From assembly GCF_000496695.1 (NCBI RefSeq), contig NZ_BAUJ01000028.1:1-64000 (forward strand): a stretch of DNA of 64,000 nucleotides, written 5' to 3'. How positions within the stretch are numbered: the first letter of the stretch is position 1; each line of letters starts with the position of its first letter. The DNA comes from Vibrio halioticoli NBRC 102217 (GTDB lineage: Bacteria; Pseudomonadota; Gammaproteobacteria; Enterobacterales; Vibrionaceae). The position numbers and the translations under genes were made by a program. Shown here piece after piece: positions 37,011 through 45,523 of the stretch. The notes below the pieces were generated by a model. That model searched no databases and was not told the origin of the DNA. It saw nothing but the letters and a program-made list of their open reading frames with translations.

Positions 37011-37786
37011 TCAACATTTATACCAGCCCCTGAGTAAAGACTTTTAATTGTACATATTGTCAAATCGATTAGTTCTTGAAGAGTTTGAATTGCTGGTTTT
37101 GTTGGATCTATGTCACTAATAATGATTTCAACTGGTACGTCAAGCTCCTGCTCAATTATATTTGACGGAGGTATTTTTGCTTTTCTCCTTTGCGTCCATG
37201 TCATAGGCTGTACCCTCCACACTACATCTCGATAGCAGTTACCTGCACCACAATCAGTTAGCCCAGAAGGGAAATCAGGAACCAATCTCTGAATCATTGT
37301 GCTATTAATTTTTGTAAAGTTTCCAGTTGGGACTAATAGCTTATGTTTGTCCATTACATCCAAGTCATGGATAGCGCAAAGAAACAAATTTCCACCATCT
37401 CTGTATGGTTTAAGGCTTGCGAGTGCATTTGCGAAATCTTGAGAGACTCTTGATGGTAAGCCAGGTAAAATGGAGTCTCTAAGTGCAGTTTCTGTCGAAG
37501 TAATGGGAAACTGAATGTTTTTTCTTTCTCTGTCCGACTTTGCGTGCTTCTCGGTACAACTCCAATATGCGTGATCAATGGCTGCTCTTAAGTTATGAAG
37601 AACATCACCAATTACAATAGCAGCTTCATTAGCAACGTCCTCGTTTCTCTTTGCGAATGTTGCTCTTTCACCAGTTTTGTAATTCGTTTCTAAATAATAA
37701 CCAAATGGCTTGTTTCTCCTAAACATCTGACTAAGTTCAGCAAGATGTTTTTCTGCGCGTTTTACTTTTAAGTATGCACTATCCAT
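37007..37786 (-). CDS. Hypothetical protein (integron cassette)
   Basis: A 259-residue soluble protein I do not recognise. EDVANEAAIVIGDVLHNLRAAIDHAYWSC near residues 50-78 is a helical block with an R-x4-H motif (RAAIDH) that recalls HEPN-type RNases, but the rest of that fold is not evident. Codon use is AT-rich. Its start is 13 nt after CGTTAGAG, a possible core of the preceding attC, and its stop lies in a short attC-like site. So it forms one cassette. Confidence 0.65.
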   Translation of the reverse strand: MDSAYLKVKRAEKHLAELSQMFRRNKPFGYYLETNYKTGERATFAKRNEDVANEAAIVIGDVLHNLRAAIDHAYWSCTEKHAKSDRERKNIQFPITSTETALRDSILPGLPSRVSQDFANALASLKPYRDGGNLFLCAIHDLDVMDKHKLLVPTGNFTKINSTMIQRLVPDFPSGLTDCGAGNCYRDVVWRVQPMTWTQRRKAKIPPSNIIEQELDVPVEIIISDIDPTKPAIQTLQELIDLTICTIKSLYSGAGINVD

Positions 37787-37832
37787 ATTTGCACTCTAAC
37801 GAATGACATGAATTCCCCCTACCGAGAATCTG

Positions 37833-38056
37833 CCACACTTATGTGGTACTTAAATTCATCGGAGGCACCATAGATCAATTTTTGTCTTTTCTTTGGAATA
37901 AATACCACGTGGTATTTACAATCCCATCTTGTATGAGACAGACTCTTATAGTCTCGCATAGGTTGTTTCCTCTTTACTTTTGGTCGAGCAAAGAAGTTAC
38001 ATATACCGTTGTCACGGTCAAACCTATGCGAGTCACTCCAGCATAGCTGGGGGTTT
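37833..38056 (-). mobile_element. Truncated IS200/IS605-family element
   Basis: Left-end hairpin CCAGC-ATA-GCTGG (38038-38050) next to AAACCCCC, then a leader and the first 33 codons of an IS200-type transposase. It breaks off near 37861 and is followed by another small hairpin CCACA-CTTA-TGTGG (37833-37846) that may be the right end. It lies between the GIY-YIG gene and the hypothetical cassette gene, where an attC would be expected. Confidence 0.7.
37861..37959 (-). pseudogene. tnpA: IS200-type transposase, N-terminal fragment
   Basis: MRDYKSLSHTRWDCKYHVVF followed by IPKKRQKLIYG is the start of IS200-family Y1 transposases. Everything after about residue 33, including the HUH motif and catalytic Tyr, is missing, so it cannot act. 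Confidence 0.8.
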
Positions 38057-38064
38057 ATCAATGT

Positions 38065-38868
38065 TTAATTACTATTGTACCCAAACTGTCGTGATTTTAA
38101 TGTTTGCTTCCACCATGATTCGCGTTCGATGATCAAGCTGCTATCTGTAGTAGATTTGAATATTTCTAAGACCGAATACTCAAAGTTGTTCTGGATATAG
38201 TCAAATGTCAGCTGTCGTAGCTCAACGTTACCGCCATGACCATTACGTGCATATGACTTCCACCGCCCCAGTAACATTTGTTCACCACTAGCCGAACCTA
38301 CATACATCTTGCCACTTTGTTTATCAGTTATTAAGTAAATTGCCTTTTGATTCTCAAGTGCTGTCTTCCAACTGTCCTTTTGAAGTACCGAATGCATTTC
38401 ACCCCATGATAATCTTACATTGTCGTACCCTGGGAATTTATCATTACTAAAATCATCGGATAAGATTTCATGTACAGAAATATCATCAATAACTGAAACA
38501 GCTCTTCTAACCATATTTTGAGATGAATTTTGAAATTTAACTACTAGGCGACCGCAGTACTTCTCATATTTAGGGATAGACTCGTATTCGTACCCGACAC
38601 CATTAAAGACATTCAAATCTTTAGTCACTTTTCCAACGTGGAATAACAAAAATTTGTCGTCTTCGATTTTCAGGAAGCCAACGGTGATTTGCCCCTCTTT
38701 ATACGAACGATTGTGACTGTAGTTGTGATAGTGTCCGTTTAATAATGTTGAAAAATCTCGCATTCGATATATTTCTGACGGATTCCAGTTATCAGAAAAC
38801 ATTAGGTTGAACCTAATCTTCACATTATCTAAATTATCAAAATTTAGAATGTCATTTAATAAAATCAT
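38065..38868 (-). CDS. GIY-YIG nuclease domain protein
   Basis: A 267-residue protein. The C-terminal third is a GIY-YIG domain: KAIYLITDKQSGKMYVGSASG near residue 175 (the Y-L-I and Y-V-G strands), GRWKSYARNGHGGN with the conserved Arg, and a catalytic Glu in IIERESWWKQTLKSR. The N-terminal part (FNVNGVGYEYESIPKYEKYCGRLVVKF) is a conserved but uncharacterised domain. I start at ATG 38868, which has AAGG at good distance; a GTG ten codons earlier also fits. A 26-codon frame ends 7 nt upstream. Likely a cassette gene of a relic integron, possibly a defence or selfish nuclease. Confidence 0.82.
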   Translation of the reverse strand: MILLNDILNFDNLDNVKIRFNLMFSDNWNPSEIYRMRDFSTLLNGHYHNYSHNRSYKEGQITVGFLKIEDDKFLLFHVGKVTKDLNVFNGVGYEYESIPKYEKYCGRLVVKFQNSSQNMVRRAVSVIDDISVHEILSDDFSNDKFPGYDNVRLSWGEMHSVLQKDSWKTALENQKAIYLITDKQSGKMYVGSASGEQMLLGRWKSYARNGHGGNVELRQLTFDYIQNNFEYSVLEIFKSTTDSSLIIERESWWKQTLKSRQFGYNSN

Positions 38869-38875
38869 GCTTACC

Positions 38876-38956
38876 TTACTTATTGTTGTCGCTGGCACAT
38901 AACAGCTTATTAATTAGCAGCAGGATAACCTCTTGCTTTCCTGTAAGTTTCGTCAT
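38876..38956 (-). CDS. Candidate 26-residue leader or small protein
   Basis: ATG with ACAGGTGA upstream opens a 26-codon frame (MTKLTGKQEVILLLINKLLC then ASDNNK) ending seven bases before the GIY-YIG start. The tight spacing suggests translational coupling. It could equally be chance. Confidence 0.3.
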   Translation of the reverse strand: MTKLTGKQEVILLLINKLLCASDNNK

Positions 38957-39036
38957 TAAAATATCACCTGTAAGTGATTGTTGTAAATGCATTTTTTAAT
39001 AAAAACACGAGTTGAACATAACAATTTAGCGGATAC

Positions 39037-39163
39037 AAAAGATGCATAAGTTTTTACGAGATCTGCATAGCAATTTTATATATTACAAACGATTGATAAT
39101 AATGTGTTCATGTCTAAAAGTTAGTATTATCGATGCGCCAATCAAACGATTTATGCATCTTTT
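39037..39163. repeat. 13-bp-arm inverted repeat around a 101-nt AT-rich core
   Basis: Perfect arms AAAAGATGCATAA (39037-39049) and TTATGCATCTTTT (39151-39163). The core also holds CAAACGATT twice in direct order. It lies just upstream of the cassette-like genes, where an attI or promoter region would be; TTGTTATGTTC (minus strand, about 39020) could be the first cassette's core site. Confidence 0.5.
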
Positions 39164-39181
39164 TCATAGTTATTATCTTAA

Positions 39182-39197
39182 CTGTATATAAACACAG
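39182..39197. promoter_or_regulatory. LexA (SOS) box
   Basis: CTGTATATAAACACAG fits the CTGT-N8-ACAG consensus and has extended AA/GT flanks. On the plus strand AAGG and an ATG follow (39219), but the reading frame is cut by a REP-like unit after seven codons. The box could also act on the minus-strand cassette genes. Confidence 0.75.
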
Positions 39198-39218
39198 TGA
39201 ATTAGCAAGGTAATAGTT

Positions 39219-39241
39219 ATGGGGCAATTAACAATGTCGAC
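39219..39241 (+). pseudogene. Orphan start of an SOS-controlled gene
   Basis: LexA box, then AGCAAGG, then ATG and codons for Met-Gly-Gln-Leu-Thr-Met-Ser; a REP-like unit begins immediately and no coding sequence of any recognisable gene follows. Its position and direction, divergent from the cassettes, are those of an integron integrase gene, but the few codons cannot prove it. Confidence 0.4.
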
Positions 39242-39264
39242 GGGGTCAGGTCTTTCTTTTTGCA
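39242..39264 (+). repeat. Variant REP-like unit
   Basis: Same 23-nt length and the same ends (GGGGTCAGGTCTT, TTGCA) but with TCTTT instead of GAAAT in the middle. Confidence 0.75.
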
Positions 39265-39361
39265 TAATATTTTACCCTAGCAATGAGAGGGGCAGAAATG
39301 AGTTTACTAACATCCCCTATCTGTAACTAAAAAGTACAAACTTGAAAACCTAAATCGCATT

Positions 39362-39390
39362 AAAAAAGGAACTCTTGTAGAGTTCCTTTT
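39362..39390 (-). terminator. Terminator of sseA
   Basis: Stem AAAAGGAACTC / GAGTTCCTTTT with a TTGTA loop; on the minus strand a T6 run follows. 47 nt after the sseA stop. Confidence 0.85.
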
Positions 39391-39436
39391 GGTATGAGCA
39401 CCATCAAACGCAATGCCTTGCTATACGACTCCTTGT

Positions 39437-40276
39437 TTATTCCACTTCTAGCGGAAGTGCCTCATTCGAACCCCACTCAGCCCAAGACCCATCGTATAAA
39501 ATAGTGTTGGATAGACCAATTTCATGCGCGGCTAAAATAAGAATACAGGCGGTAATTCCTGAACCACAGGAAAACACTAAGCGCTCAGAATTCTCACTAC
39601 CAATCTCAGAGAACAGCTGTAATAACGCCGGTTTTGATTTAAATCCATTACCCTCCATCAAAGAGGCAAATGGGAGATTTACTGAATTAGGGATTCGCCC
39701 TGCTCTAACGCCGGGTCTTGGCTCAGCAACTTCTGCATTGAACCGTGCACTACCTCTGGCATCCACCAGCAATTGTTTAGGATTATTCAGTTCGGCTAAT
39801 ACCCCTTGATAATCGGTCACCTTATTTGACTCGTAGTTCGAAACAAAATCACCGCGGCCAGCTATCTGTGCATAAGCGTGACTGGTTGGGTATCCTTTTT
39901 CTATCCAAGCCGGTAGTCCACCATCTAAGACCTTTACGTTGTCAAAACCCATCACCTTGAACGTCCACCATGCTCTGGGGGCGCTGTAGATCCCTTGATT
40001 GTCGAACACTACGATCTTACTTCGCTTGTTAATGCCTAACTTTTGCGCATTTTTAGTGAATTGTTGCGCTGTCGGAAGTGCATGCAGTTGGCTAGATTCG
40101 TTGTTACAAAAGTCGTTTTCTATATCGAAAGGCAATGCGCCGGGAATGGTGACAAACTCTGAGTACTCAATGGGCTCTTTACCCACGATGTTAAGCATAA
40201 AGGCATCAAGCAGTACCAAATCTTTGTCACCCAAATGCTTATTTAACCAAGTACAATCTACCAACACATTTCTCAT
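39437..40276 (-). CDS. sseA: 3-mercaptopyruvate sulfurtransferase
   Basis: A 279-residue protein of two rhodanese domains that moves sulfur from 3-mercaptopyruvate to thiols or cyanide. The active loop CGSGITAC near residue 235 is that of mercaptopyruvate rather than thiosulfate sulfurtransferases (CRxGxx). The N-terminal domain has DNQGIYSAPRAWWTFKVMGFDNVKVLDGGLPAW; the second has DARGSARFNAEVAEPRPGVRAGRIPNSVNLPF. Length matches E. coli SseA (281). Followed by its own terminator. Confidence 0.92.
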   Translation of the reverse strand: MRNVLVDCTWLNKHLGDKDLVLLDAFMLNIVGKEPIEYSEFVTIPGALPFDIENDFCNNESSQLHALPTAQQFTKNAQKLGINKRSKIVVFDNQGIYSAPRAWWTFKVMGFDNVKVLDGGLPAWIEKGYPTSHAYAQIAGRGDFVSNYESNKVTDYQGVLAELNNPKQLLVDARGSARFNAEVAEPRPGVRAGRIPNSVNLPFASLMEGNGFKSKPALLQLFSEIGSENSERLVFSCGSGITACILILAAHEIGLSNTILYDGSWAEWGSNEALPLEVE

Positions 40277-40498
40277 TTTATATCCCTAAAGTATTGCGGC
40301 CTAACAATTCAGTATTTATCAAACTGACTCTTGTGACAAGCACAAAGCTCTGTATCATCGCCACATTAAGCATGATATTAGTTCTAATTTTTCTGCTAGA
40401 CTTGATAAAAATTCATACCAATTAGTCTTTTTATCCATTTCTCTATGCTGATGAATAACGGTAACTTGTGATTAAAAGCTAAAGATAAGGAAACCATT

Positions 40499-40981
40499 AT
40501 GTCGTTAAAAATAGTCAGCATAACTCCAGAATTTGACCCTACTGTCAAAGAAGTCATCAAAAAAGTGGGGAAAGAGTTTGGCGCCGTGGGTGAAGGTTAT
40601 GGACCGTCAGATCCTGAAGTCGAAAATATGAGTCGCTATTATACGTTAGACAACAAGAGTCGTTACTTTGTCGCACTGAAAGACGGTGTGGTTGTGGGTG
40701 GCTGCGGAGTCGCCCCCTTTGTAGAAGGCTCTTCAACTTGTGAACTAAAAAAGCTTTTTTTATTGGAGGGGGCAAGAGGTTTAGGCTTGGGTAAAGCGCT
40801 GTCTAACCACTGTTTAGACTTTGCTAAACAACAAGGTTTCACTCAATGCTATTTAGACACACTTTCAAATATGACATCAGCCGTGCGTTTGTATGAAGGG
40901 CTCGGTTTTGAGCATTTAACCAAACCACTAGAGGGTACGCTCCATAACATGTGTGATGTTTGGATGTTAAAAACCTTGTAG
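40499..40981 (+). CDS. GNAT-family N-acetyltransferase
   Basis: A 160-residue acetyltransferase. The CoA-binding signature is ELKKLFLLEGARGLGLGKALSNHCLDFAKQQGF (R-G-L-G-L-G-K near residue 95), followed by CYLDTLSNMTSAVRLYEGLGFE. The substrate is unknown. AAGGAAACC precedes the ATG. The next gene, a LysR regulator, starts 34 nt after its stop on the same strand, so they are probably cotranscribed. Confidence 0.9.
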   Translation: MSLKIVSITPEFDPTVKEVIKKVGKEFGAVGEGYGPSDPEVENMSRYYTLDNKSRYFVALKDGVVVGGCGVAPFVEGSSTCELKKLFLLEGARGLGLGKALSNHCLDFAKQQGFTQCYLDTLSNMTSAVRLYEGLGFEHLTKPLEGTLHNMCDVWMLKTL

Positions 40982-41015
40982 AGCGCACTAGTGAGAAATC
41001 GTTCAAGGATGAAGG

Positions 41016-41939
41016 ATGCACAACTATAAATTATTGATAGCCCTAGACTCACTATTGAAAACCCGCAACCTGACGCTGTCAGCTCAAGAGTTGAACGTTA
41101 GCCAGTCAGCAATGAGTAAAACATTATTGCAAATTCGAGATGCCTTCGGCGATCCCATTTTGATCCGTGAAGGCAATCAATTTTCATTGAGTCAACGTGC
41201 TATTCATTTGCAAAAAGAGCTGCCTGAACTTTTACAAAGGTTAAACAGACTTTACTCTCCTGATGAAGTTGTGCCGAAAGAGATCTCCCGTCGCTTTACC
41301 CTCGCCTTCAATGCCTTTATTGCCCCCAAAATGCTGCCTGTTATTTGTCAGCAACTGGAACAAGAATCCCCATTATCAAGTTTAACCACTCAGCTATGGC
41401 AAAATGAAGATCTCAGCGAACTTCATAAAGGAAGCATTGATCTGGTCGCAACCATGGCAGAAGAGATCCCTGAGAATCTATACGGTAAGCGTCTTGGTGG
41501 AGATAAGTATGTGGTGCTAATGTCAGCGTCACATCCACTGGCCACTATGTCGATGACGACCAAACGCTATATGGATGCTAAACACATTTTGGTTAATGGT
41601 GTGGTAGATAAGCAAAGAGAAGTGGATCGACTTATTGCAGATGCAGAGCAACAAAGAAGTATATTCGCCACAGCCCCCTCTTTTGAGTCTGCTGTGGAAG
41701 CCTTGCTTCTCACTCATACCTTAATGACGGTTCCCCTACATATTGCCGCGCGTTTTTCTAATAAAGAACTGGTGGTTAAGCCCATTCCGTTTGATACCGA
41801 CGAACATCACTATTATCTACTTTGGCATGCTCGTTACAACAACGATCCTGAGCACCAGTGGTTTAGAGAGCTTTGTCTACCGCTGATAAAGGACGAACTG
41901 TGCAAATCTATTGAGCTTGGAAAACAGGCTTTCAGCTAG
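41016..41939 (+). CDS. LysR family transcriptional regulator
   Basis: A 307-residue regulator with an N-terminal winged HTH (LLIALDSLLKTRNLTLSAQELNVSQSAMSKTLLQIRDAFGDPILIREGN) and the periplasmic-binding-like effector domain from about residue 90. It follows a GNAT gene by 34 nt. The effector and targets are unknown. It ends in front of a terminator shared with the converging rplT operon. Confidence 0.92.
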   Translation: MHNYKLLIALDSLLKTRNLTLSAQELNVSQSAMSKTLLQIRDAFGDPILIREGNQFSLSQRAIHLQKELPELLQRLNRLYSPDEVVPKEISRRFTLAFNAFIAPKMLPVICQQLEQESPLSSLTTQLWQNEDLSELHKGSIDLVATMAEEIPENLYGKRLGGDKYVVLMSASHPLATMSMTTKRYMDAKHILVNGVVDKQREVDRLIADAEQQRSIFATAPSFESAVEALLLTHTLMTVPLHIAARFSNKELVVKPIPFDTDEHHYYLLWHARYNNDPEHQWFRELCLPLIKDELCKSIELGKQAFS

Positions 41940-41956
41940 GAATTTCAGGCAAGAAA

Positions 41957-41980
41957 AAAGGAGACCCTGAGGTCTCCTTT
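41957..41980. terminator. Terminator of the rplT operon (and LysR gene)
   Basis: Stem AAAGGAGACC / GGTCTCCTTT around CTGA. On the minus strand it is followed by T6, so it ends the thrS-infC-rpmI-rplT transcript. Confidence 0.85.
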
Positions 41981-42005
41981 AGATAAAGCTATATGTTCTA
42001 AAAAA

Positions 42006-42359
42006 TTATAGAGCAGCTTTTGCTTTTTCAACTAGAACTGCGAATGCAGCTTTGTCGAATACCGCGATATCCGCAAGGATCTTACGGTCGATCTCGATAG
42101 ATGCTTTCTTAAGACCGTTGATGAAACGGCTGTAAGATAGACCATTCTGGCGAGATGCAGCATTGATACGAGCGATCCATAGCTGACGGAACACGCGCTT
42201 TTTAGCACGACGGTCACGGTAAGCGTATTGACCAGCTTTAGTAACTGCTTGGAAAGCTACGCGGAATACACGTGAACGTGCTCCGTAGTAACCTTTAGCT
42301 TGTTTTAGAACTTTCTTATGACGTGCACGAGCTTGTACACCACGTTTTACGCGAGGCAT
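42006..42359 (-). CDS. rplT: 50S ribosomal protein L20
   Basis: A 117-residue basic protein, [55 protein letters not shown], a clear L20 start and length. L20 is an early assembly protein of the large subunit and represses its own operon by binding its mRNA in E. coli. Last gene of the operon, 41 nt after rpmI. In vibrios, rplT normally flanks the chromosomal integron or pheS; here sseA and a GNAT/LysR pair come next. Confidence 0.98.
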   Translation of the reverse strand: MPRVKRGVQARARHKKVLKQAKGYYGARSRVFRVAFQAVTKAGQYAYRDRRAKKRVFRQLWIARINAASRQNGLSYSRFINGLKKASIEIDRKILADIAVFDKAAFAVLVEKAKAAL

Positions 42360-42400
42360 TATGTCTCTCCTAAACTAAACGAATTAAAAACTAAAAAGAA

Positions 42401-42595
42401 TTAAGCGTATGGCATCATACGCATAACACCAGCCACTTCACATTTTGGAAGGATAGCGTTAGGACGTAGTTGACGCTTGTTCTTAGTAGTACGCTTAGTC
42501 AAGATGTGACGTTTACCAGCGTGCTTAAATTTGATACCACCAGCTGTTTTCTTGAAACGCTTAGAAGCACCTTTGTTGGTTTTCATCTTAGGCAT
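42401..42595 (-). CDS. rpmI: 50S ribosomal protein L35
   Basis: A 64-residue basic protein, [20 protein letters not shown] and [18 protein letters not shown], of standard L35 length. Between infC and rplT in the operon; a good GGAG site precedes the start. Confidence 0.98.
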   Translation of the reverse strand: MPKMKTNKGASKRFKKTAGGIKFKHAGKRHILTKRTTKNKRQLRPNAILPKCEVAGVMRMMPYA

Positions 42596-42699
42596 GATGA
42601 ATAACTCCGCATTGTTGAGTTGTTAATAACATAGTAATTAGGGCGAATAAAACCCTGCCACTCAGGAGCAGCAAGGTTGAATTACTTGTAGGCCTGTAA

Positions 42700-43254
42700 T
42701 TACTTCTTCTTAGGGGCTAGCACCATGATCATCTGACGACCTTCAATTCGGCTAGGGAAAGATTCAACAACAGCAAATTCTACTGTATCTTCTTTCAATC
42801 GCTTCAGAACGTCTACACCGATGTCTTGGTGTGCCATTTCGCGGCCACGGAAGCGAATTGTTACCTTCACTTTGTTGCCGTCTTCTAGGAAACGCGTCAG
42901 GTTGCGTAGTTTTACCTGATAGTCTCCAATATCAGTTCCAGGTCGGAATTTTACTTCCTTAATCTGAATCTGCTTTTGCTTCTTCTTCTGCTCTTTAAGA
43001 GCTTTGCTCTTTTCAAAGAGGAACTTACCATAATCCATCACTCGACAGACAGGTGGCTCGGCGTTAGGGCTGATCTCTACGAGATCCATACCAGCTTCGT
43101 CTGCTGCAGCCTGTGCTTCTGAGTAAGTTACGATACCTACTGGTTCGCCATCAGCGCCAGTTAATCGAACTTCACGTACGCTTCGAATCTCACCGTTTAA
43201 ACGGTGCTGGTTTTGTTTGGCCGGTTGTTGTTGACCACGTCTTCCGCCTTTAAT
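42700..43254 (-). CDS. infC: Translation initiation factor IF-3
   Basis: A 184-residue IF-3 that starts at the rare codon AUU (43252-43254), giving [17 protein letters not shown]. The first ATG in frame is 55 codons later and would cut off the N-terminal domain ([24 protein letters not shown]). The C-terminal domain has [42 protein letters not shown]. The AUU start allows IF-3 to repress its own translation, as known in E. coli. Only three bases separate it from the thrS stop, so it is translationally linked. Confidence 0.96.
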   Translation of the reverse strand: MKGGRRGQQQPAKQNQHRLNGEIRSVREVRLTGADGEPVGIVTYSEAQAAADEAGMDLVEISPNAEPPVCRVMDYGKFLFEKSKALKEQKKKQKQIQIKEVKFRPGTDIGDYQVKLRNLTRFLEDGNKVKVTIRFRGREMAHQDIGVDVLKRLKEDTVEFAVVESFPSRIEGRQMIMVLAPKKK

Positions 43255-43257
43255 AGC

Positions 43258-45186
43258 TTATTCCTCCAGATTGAGCTTACGGCTTGAAACCTCGGCTTGG
43301 ATGTATGAGATAAAATCATCCACTTTGAACTTGCCTAGGTCCTTGCCCTTACGAGTCCGTACTGCTATTTCGCCAGCTTCCATTTCTTGGTCACCAACTA
43401 CCAACATGTACGGTACACGTTTTAAAGTGTGTTCGCGGATTTTAAAGCCAATCTTCTCATTTCTCAAGTCCGCTTTGGCTCTAATTCCACTTTTTTGCAT
43501 TTTTTGTGCGATTTCTTGAACATATTCTGCTTGTTTGTCAGTAATGTTCAAAATTACCGCTTGTTCCGGTGCCAACCACGTTGGGAAGAACCCAGCGTAT
43601 TCTTCGATAAGAATACCGATGAAACGCTCAAGTGAGCCCAAAATAGCGCGGTGAATCATAACAGGAACTAAACGTTCGTTGTTTTCACCCACATAAGTTG
43701 CACCTAAACGACCCGGTAAGTTGAAATCGAGTTGCACTGTACCACATTGCCACGCACGATCCAGACAATCATACAAAGTAAATTCAATTTTCGGTCCGTA
43801 GAACGCACCCTCACCCTCTTGGATCTCGTAAGAAATGTCCATAGATTGCAAAGCTTGCTCTAGTGCTTTTTCTGATTCATCCCAGATTTCATCAGAGCCG
43901 ACGCGCTTTTCAGGGCGTGTAGACAGCTTCACTACGATGTTGTCAAAACCGAAAGTTTGGTATGTATCGTATACCATCTTGATGCAGCTAATGACTTCAT
44001 CTTGAATTTGGCTTTCAGTACAGAAGATGTGTGCATCATCCTGAGTAAAGCCACGTACACGCATAATGCCATGCAATGCACCTGATGGTTCGTTACGGTG
44101 ACATGAGCCAAACTCAGCCATACGTAGCGGCAGATCACGGTACGATTTTAGACCTTGGTTAAAGATCTGTACGTGACCTGGGCAGTTCATTGGCTTAATT
44201 GCGTATTCACGGTTTTCTGAGTTAGTGGTGAACATCGCATCAGCGTATTTGTCCCAGTGACCAGAACGTTCCCAAAGAACGCGATCCATCATTAATGGAC
44301 CTTTTACTTCTTGGTAATCGTATTCCGTCAGTTTTTCACGAATGAAGACTTCTAGATTACGGAAAATAGACCAGCCATTGTGATGCCAGAACACCATACC
44401 CGGTGCTTCTTGCTGCATGTGGAACAAGTCTAGATGCTTACCAATCTTACGGTGGTCACGCTTAGCGGCTTCTTCAAGGCGTGTTAAGTGCGCCTTAAGT
44501 GCTTTCTTGTCGTGGAACGCTGTACCGTAGATACGCTGTAGCATCTTGTTATCGCTGTTACCACGCCAGTATGCACCGGCTACGTTAAGTAGCGTGAAGT
44601 GCTGACAGAAGCCCATGTGAGGTACGTGTGGACCGCGACACATGTCAACGTATTCTTCGTGGTGGTATAAACCTGGACGATCGTCTCTTGCAACGTTCTC
44701 ATCCAAGATTTCAATCTTGTAGGTTTCTCCGCGAGCTTCAAATGCATCGCGAGCTTCCTGCCAGCTGACTTTCTTTTTAACAACTTGATACTTAGTTTTC
44801 GCAAGCTCTTTCATACGCTTTTCGATTTTATCTAAATCTTCTTGCGTAAGGTGGTGCTCCATATCGATGTCGTAGTAAAAACCGCTGTCGATCGTTGGAC
44901 CGATAGCCATTTTTGCATCCGGATAAAGTTGCTTAATTGCATGACCAAGAAGGTGGGCACATGAGTGGCGCACAATTTCAAGACCATCAACTTCGTCTTT
45001 TGCAGTGATGATTTCTAGGCTTGCATCTTGCTCAATAAGATCGCACGCATCAAAACGTTCGCCATTCACACGACCTGCAATGGTGGCTTTTGCCAGACCA
45101 GGGCCGATAGAAGCTGCGACATCAAGAGTTGATACAGGGTTGTCAAATTGACGCTGACTGCCGTCAGGAAGAGTAATTACAGGCAT
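43258..45186 (-). CDS. thrS: Threonyl-tRNA synthetase
   Basis: A 642-residue class II synthetase. The TGS domain ([28 protein letters not shown]) is followed by the editing domain with its HxxxH ([18 protein letters not shown]), then motif 2 [30 protein letters not shown] with the zinc ligands Cys/His of the catalytic core, motif 3, and the C-terminal anticodon domain. I start at MPVIT (45186), matching the E. coli length of 642; the frame is open 14 codons further up. First gene of the thrS-infC-rpmI-rplT operon. Confidence 0.97.
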   Translation of the reverse strand: MPVITLPDGSQRQFDNPVSTLDVAASIGPGLAKATIAGRVNGERFDACDLIEQDASLEIITAKDEVDGLEIVRHSCAHLLGHAIKQLYPDAKMAIGPTIDSGFYYDIDMEHHLTQEDLDKIEKRMKELAKTKYQVVKKKVSWQEARDAFEARGETYKIEILDENVARDDRPGLYHHEEYVDMCRGPHVPHMGFCQHFTLLNVAGAYWRGNSDNKMLQRIYGTAFHDKKALKAHLTRLEEAAKRDHRKIGKHLDLFHMQQEAPGMVFWHHNGWSIFRNLEVFIREKLTEYDYQEVKGPLMMDRVLWERSGHWDKYADAMFTTNSENREYAIKPMNCPGHVQIFNQGLKSYRDLPLRMAEFGSCHRNEPSGALHGIMRVRGFTQDDAHIFCTESQIQDEVISCIKMVYDTYQTFGFDNIVVKLSTRPEKRVGSDEIWDESEKALEQALQSMDISYEIQEGEGAFYGPKIEFTLYDCLDRAWQCGTVQLDFNLPGRLGATYVGENNERLVPVMIHRAILGSLERFIGILIEEYAGFFPTWLAPEQAVILNITDKQAEYVQEIAQKMQKSGIRAKADLRNEKIGFKIREHTLKRVPYMLVVGDQEMEAGEIAVRTRKGKDLGKFKVDDFISYIQAEVSSRKLNLEE

Positions 45187-45523
45187 TTTAAGTCCTATTC
45201 CAGTGGTGTTACATACGAAGCAACACATGTTTAAGTCAATCTCTTGCGTTCAATGCCTTAGAAAACAAGAGCCAAATGAATTGCTTGTTAAATCCCTCAC
45301 AAATACTGATGTGAACGATACCATTTAACAAACAAGCGGAGTATTGTAACCAAAATCCCCAAAATGACAATAGAAAAGCCTAGTCTGGCCTCTACTCCCC
45401 CTTCCGTTTCATGAAAAATTCATGCAATTGTCATCATTTGATACACTGGATAGACCATTAAATGTGAGCGCTTTGGTATACTTCGAAAAATAACAGGTAA
45501 CAACAAAGACTTTAAGCACCATT
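45187..45523. other. thrS leader and divergent promoter region
   Basis: About 335 nt, no ORF. It carries the thrS promoter and leader, where ThrRS could bind its own mRNA as in E. coli, and the promoter of the DUF3581 gene. I could not fold a convincing anticodon-like arm by eye. Confidence 0.4.

Noticed and set aside
45187..45228. Longer thrS start 14 codons upstream
   Set aside because: The [10 protein letters not shown] start gives the standard 642 residues; the extra MCCFVCNTT segment is not part of the TGS domain.
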